Assembly (NCBI GenBank): GCA_004524385.1
Contig: SDNM01000034.1
Location: 1 to 9,727 of the forward strand
DNA from: Promethearchaeota archaeon
GTDB lineage: Archaea; Asgardarchaeota; Lokiarchaeia; Sigyniarchaeales; SOKP01
DNA length: 9,727 bases
Reading direction: 5' to 3'
Every line of letters begins with the position of its first letter. The first letter of the stretch is position 1. The notes under the pieces were generated by a model. The model had not been told where the DNA came from. It worked only from the letters and a program-made list of their open reading frames with translations, and did not search any database. Below, piece by piece: positions 6,505-9,727 of the stretch. The position numbers were made by a program, and so were the translations under genes.

Positions 6505-7785
6505 TTAAAATTCGATTTTCTCTGGATATGTAGTTTCTAAAAGATCATATGCTTTCTTAGCTATATCGTAAGAGATTGGTAATTTTTCTTCGGGATCTTT
6601 AAAAGCTTTTCGAATATACGGAAGAATGTATTCCGGAAATATAACTAATGGCTCTATATCTGTTAATAATGCTATCCATTTTCGTTCTTGTTCTTCTCCT
6701 TCTATTTTTTCTTTTAGAGGAATCTCAGTTATTATTTTTAATTTCTTTAAATTATCTAAAAGAATATCTGTCACAGCGAAATCTGAGAATACCTTAGGAA
6801 TTTTATCCAAAGGATAGTAATTAGAGCGCAGAAGGGCAAAAAAATCGTATATATCTGGATTCAAAAGTATTGAAGCTAATTTTCTTGTTTCTTCAATAGG
6901 TTCTTTTAGCGGATCGTATTTTAAAAAGAATTCATTTAACTTTTCTCTATACAATTCAAATAATTCGCTTTTCGATTCTTTCAAATGATTAAATAAATAT
7001 GCACTTGGAGTGCGTGCTAATACAAGATCTTTTACTAAAAATAAAAATTCGCCTTGATTTGTAATTATACCCGTTTTTTTATCCTTTTCCCCTTTGCTCC
7101 AATCACGTCGAACTAGATTTAATTCTAAAAACGGTCTAAGAAGTATATCAATGTTTATAGTAGGCTTTATTTTTTCAATAGCACTTTTCAGTTCTTCTTT
7201 TAAAATTGGCCTTTCGCGTAAAATTTCTAACATTTTTAATCGCTCAGGACTATTATATATTAAAGCAACTTTCTGAAGTTTGTCTAATCTACTTAATCTT
7301 TCAATTTGAAAGATGGTGAATTTGAGTTCGTTAGCCAGCCTGATATTCACATTAGAAATTTGAGAGATTTGTTTTGCGTTTTGAGCTCTTATGAGTGTCT
7401 GGAAGATAACATCCAATCGGCTTGCTAAATCTTTAAATATATCCTCAAATAGCTCGATCTCATCGTCTAATTCAAAAATTGCAATTGTCATAAATTGTGA
7501 ACCGTCATTTTCTTGTCGAAAATAAGAAAAAGCTTGATAAGGAGTTTCTTTTAAGCGACCAGTATAAAAATTACTAACCCCGGAGTCAAGTTTGTAAACT
7601 CCAGTTGTATGTTGATAAAAAGTAGCAAAAAGATCGTTATCAATAATTAAATCGGCAAAATTATCTTTTGTAAAACGCTCTTCTCCTTCTTTAAAAATAA
7701 TTTGTATTGGTCGGAATTCGGGTGAAATTTCCCCACTATCAGTTGTATTTAAAACAAATTGAAATGTTAATATTCCTTGGATCAA
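6505..7785 (-). CDS. Unknown protein: longin-like N-terminus plus two winged-helix-like segments
   Basis: A 426-residue soluble protein that I cannot assign to a named family. The first 135 residues alternate predicted strands and helices: strands near 3-13, 25-32, 53-67, 71-90 and 97-106, a helix near 40-50, and a long helix at 108-135. This resembles the order of longin-type domains, known in Asgard archaea and eukaryotic trafficking proteins. Residues 176-255 (NSPERLKMLEILRERPILKEEL, then a tract ending TGIITNQGEFLFL) look like an ArsR-like winged helix. Residues 306-382 (LLNPDIYDFFALLRSNYYPL, ending RKWIALLTDIEPL) look like a second, related one. There are no cysteines and no membrane segments. 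The start is TTG at 7785-7783, with an AAGG site (7800-7797) 11 bases upstream and an in-frame TAA before it. It is first in a probable operon with the TrmB-domain coiled-coil gene, 35 bases downstream. The fold assignments are inference from pattern. Confidence 0.85.
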   Translation of the reverse strand: MIQGILTFQFVLNTTDSGEISPEFRPIQIIFKEGEERFTKDNFADLIIDNDLFATFYQHTTGVYKLDSGVSNFYTGRLKETPYQAFSYFRQENDGSQFMTIAIFELDDEIELFEDIFKDLASRLDVIFQTLIRAQNAKQISQISNVNIRLANELKFTIFQIERLSRLDKLQKVALIYNSPERLKMLEILRERPILKEELKSAIEKIKPTINIDILLRPFLELNLVRRDWSKGEKDKKTGIITNQGEFLFLVKDLVLARTPSAYLFNHLKESKSELFELYREKLNEFFLKYDPLKEPIEETRKLASILLNPDIYDFFALLRSNYYPLDKIPKVFSDFAVTDILLDNLKKLKIITEIPLKEKIEGEEQERKWIALLTDIEPLVIFPEYILPYIRKAFKDPEEKLPISYDIAKKAYDLLETTYPEKIEF

Positions 7786-8035
7786 TTTTATAATCGCCTT
7801 ATATTTTTTTTATCGCATTTCTATTATGGTTAATATAATAATAATAATTTTTTACTTTAAAATAATTTATCACTGGATAATTTATTAATCAAATAAAATT
7901 TTATAAATAATAATATCATATTTTTAATTTAGTAAAATATAATTAAAATAGAGCATTTTAAATTTAATAATCTTATAACATCATATACACATAAACGATT
8001 TAGAGTTAGAATCCAATTAAAGAGGATATTTTTAC
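7786..8035. promoter_or_regulatory. Divergent intergenic region with two promoters
   Basis: This 250-base AT-rich gap separates the wHTH operon (minus strand) from the surface-protein gene (plus strand) and must hold promoters for both. For the minus side, TTATATTAA (about 7840-7832) sits roughly 50 bases before the TTG start and would leave a leader containing the AAGG site. For the plus side, TTTTAAATTTAATA (about 7956-7969) is a TATA-like candidate, and GAGGA at 8022-8026 is a good ribosome-binding site nine bases before the ATG at 8036. No ORF, hairpin RNA or riboswitch is evident. The TATA calls are weak because of the composition. Confidence 0.5.
7861..7886. promoter_or_regulatory. 26-base near-palindrome, candidate operator
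   Basis: Arms AATAATTTATC and GATAATTTATT flank the four bases ACTG; ten of eleven arm positions pair. The core TTATC-ACTG-GATAA is a perfect inverted repeat with GC bases in an otherwise almost pure AT stretch. The site lies 76 bases upstream of the wHTH operon start and 150 upstream of the surface-protein start. Winged-helix regulators such as TrmB and ArsR types bind palindromes of about this size, so a site for one of the neighbouring proteins is conceivable but unproven. Confidence 0.4.
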
Positions 8036-9727
8036 ATGTATTGGAAAAAGCAAGAAAGCAAAAAAATCTTTTATCTCTCAATTGTTTTATTGTTTTTAGT
8101 TTTGAATTTCATTATGATAAATTTTAATAATACTCCAAATGCTCAAAACAATGAAAAAAGCAATAATTCCTATATAAATCTTCAGGAGAACCTTCAAGAA
8201 AGAGATTTTAAGAGCCATGGTACTGTTGAAGAGGAATTCACAGAGGAATGGCTTCAAAATGGAAACTTTACATCTGGAACAGATCCATGGTATAATATTA
8301 CAGGAAGTGAGGGAGATTCTTCAGATGTTAATGCATCTTATAGTAATGGAGCGGCGAATTATGAAATCTTTGGAGAAGAACATACATATTCTTTAATTAA
8401 TGGAACCCCCTCAACCGCAAAGGGTTGGATTAAGAGTCAAAATTCGCAATATCCTGCTGAACCTAATCAAGCAGCAGACCTTAGAACAGGAGGTGCTTAT
8501 GCAAGGCATCATTGGTCGGAAACCGAAGATCAGCAGGTGATTGGCCAATGGGATAAAACGATTGATACGGGGCGGAACATGTCAGACTACGTCGTTACAG
8601 GCGCTTCTCTTAATATGACGGTAAATGCTACTGTTCACTCGAATCCCGGATACACAAGTGGTAATTCATGGGGAGGTCTTGATGTAACAGCAGATGAATC
8701 CGAAGGAGATTCACAATTTAATGTTGGAGATTTCATAAGGTATTTCATTACAATATCCGATATAGATAAAACTAAAGTCTATGCCGAGATATTATCTTAC
8801 CAAACTTCAGGTTTGGGAGCAGATCATGGGATTGGGAATCAATATGATTATTTATATGATACTGTAATTGTCATAGATGATGAAAATGATTTAATTTTCA
8901 TTTTAAATAATCTCTTTCAAAATTATAATGATCAGTATTTAAATATAACTATTGGTATGTTCTTTAATTGCGAAGATAATTGGAATTCTGATGATGACTT
9001 TTTTGAAGATATATATATTACATCTGTAAATTTTACATTTACATACAAGAAAAAAATTAATCGGGATACCTCATTATCATGGAAACAGGTTGGAAACAAA
9101 ATAAGTGGAAGTAATGTTGATATCGTTGGAGCAAATCTTAAATTTAAGTACAAAGTTGATCCAGTCTGGCCAAACGACTCACCAAACGCAGAAATTAGAG
9201 TAATAATTAATGGGAGTCAATTTTCAGAAACAGTAAAATTAAAAACAGGTACTAACAATTTTCAGGATGCGAAGTCTGGTGGTTTCGATGTGGGATACTT
9301 AATACGGAAGAATGTTAACATCTCTCTTTCTCTTCAAGTTTTTCTCGCGGATGAATTTGAACTTAATCAGACAATCATTATTTCTATTGATGATGTATCT
9401 CTTAATATTACATATTCGGTGAACACACTCGAATCTCCTACAGAATTTAACATATATTTAAATGGAATTGATAAATCACTTGATAAATCCATAGAAATAC
9501 CGTGGCGTGAAACCGTGAATATCACTGTTACTTATAGGAATAGTACTCTACCTAAAAATCCTATTCTAGATGCCACAGTAGATATAAATGGAATTGGTAT
9601 TTCGGAACAATTAAATCCAATCGGCAGTAATTATTCTGTAGTAATCAACTCTACAAAGTTAGCCTTTGGTAATAATTATTTAGCTCTACATGCAGAAAAG
9701 AAATATTATGAATCCATTGATGATACA
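8036..9727 (+). CDS. Secreted, sequon-rich surface protein with tandem beta modules (runs off the right edge)
   Basis: The first 564 residues of a large extracellular protein; no stop occurs before the window ends. A basic start (MYWKKQESKK) and a hydrophobic stretch (11-30) form a signal peptide or signal anchor, followed by an Asn/Gln/Ser-rich linker to about 65. Residues 70-340 look like a beta-sandwich (jelly-roll, carbohydrate-binding-like) module beginning EEWLQNGNFTSGTDPWYNIT. A second module (about 345-462) ends with a similar strand pair (IIISIDDVSLNITY against EDIYITSVNFTFTY). An Ig-like segment (468 onward, LNGIDKS, ETVNITVTYRNST) follows. About 20 N-x-S/T sequons fit a glycosylated S-layer-type or adhesin-like protein. 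There is one cysteine (Cys312) and no lipobox. The ATG at 8036 has a GAGGA ribosome-binding site nine bases upstream. It is divergent from the wHTH operon. Exact function and anchor type are unknown. Confidence 0.9.
   Translation, partial: MYWKKQESKKIFYLSIVLLFLVLNFIMINFNNTPNAQNNEKSNNSYINLQENLQERDFKSHGTVEEEFTEEWLQNGNFTSGTDPWYNITGSEGDSSDVNASYSNGAANYEIFGEEHTYSLINGTPSTAKGWIKSQNSQYPAEPNQAADLRTGGAYARHHWSETEDQQVIGQWDKTIDTGRNMSDYVVTGASLNMTVNATVHSNPGYTSGNSWGGLDVTADESEGDSQFNVGDFIRYFITISDIDKTKVYAEILSYQTSGLGADHGIGNQYDYLYDTVIVIDDENDLIFILNNLFQNYNDQYLNITIGMFFNCEDNWNSDDDFFEDIYITSVNFTFTYKKKINRDTSLSWKQVGNKISGSNVDIVGANLKFKYKVDPVWPNDSPNAEIRVIINGSQFSETVKLKTGTNNFQDAKSGGFDVGYLIRKNVNISLSLQVFLADEFELNQTIIISIDDVSLNITYSVNTLESPTEFNIYLNGIDKSLDKSIEIPWRETVNITVTYRNSTLPKNPILDATVDINGIGISEQLNPIGSNYSVVINSTKLAFGNNYLALHAEKKYYESIDDT

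Noticed and set aside
7801..7980. Possible replication origin or non-coding RNA in the very AT-rich divergent gap
   Set aside because: No repeated origin-box motifs, no GC-rich structured segment and no neighbouring cdc6/orc gene; the composition is explained by promoters in an AT-rich genome.
8932..9153. 73-codon minus-strand ORF opposite the surface-protein gene
   Set aside because: The plus strand is open for the whole stretch and encodes a coherent beta-rich, sequon-bearing protein; the minus ORF has no ribosome-binding site or family feature.

Overview
The window looks like archaeal chromosome, most likely from an Asgard (Lokiarchaeia-like) genome. The evidence is mixed. It is strongly AT-rich, with archaeal-style TATA-like promoters. 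It carries a geranylgeranyl-reductase-family flavoprotein, as expected for archaeal lipids, and a TrmB-type winged-helix protein of unusual size. Three genes start with TTG. A large secreted protein is full of N-glycosylation sequons. The lineage is inferred from gene style; there is no rRNA or universal marker here to prove it.

Left part (1-1650): the 5' portion of an acyl-CoA dehydrogenase gene runs off the left edge on the minus strand. Divergent from it is a C_GCAxxG_C_C family redox protein, then a small three-helix membrane protein. Middle (1652-3923): two minus-strand genes encode a metallo-beta-lactamase-fold hydrolase followed by a geranylgeranyl-reductase-like FAD oxidoreductase. 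The latter ends one base from the convergent membrane-protein gene.

Right-middle (4073-7785): two large minus-strand genes 35 bases apart probably form an operon. The first product combines a possible longin-like alpha/beta N-terminus with two winged-helix-like segments. The second is a 798-residue protein with a CxxC/His N-terminal motif, a TrmB winged helix, about 300 residues of helical/coiled-coil sequence, a TrmB/PLD-like alpha/beta domain, a Lys/Pro tandem-repeat linker and a helical C-terminal domain. I do not recognise a described system with this pair, and it is the best candidate in the window for something new.

Right end (8036-9727): divergent from that operon is a secreted, heavily sequon-bearing surface protein with tandem beta-sandwich-like modules, running off the right edge. 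The 250-base divergent intergenic region holds a 26-base near-palindrome that could be an operator, so regulation of the surface gene by the pair can be proposed but is not shown. I saw no tRNA, rRNA, CRISPR array, insertion sequence or riboswitch.
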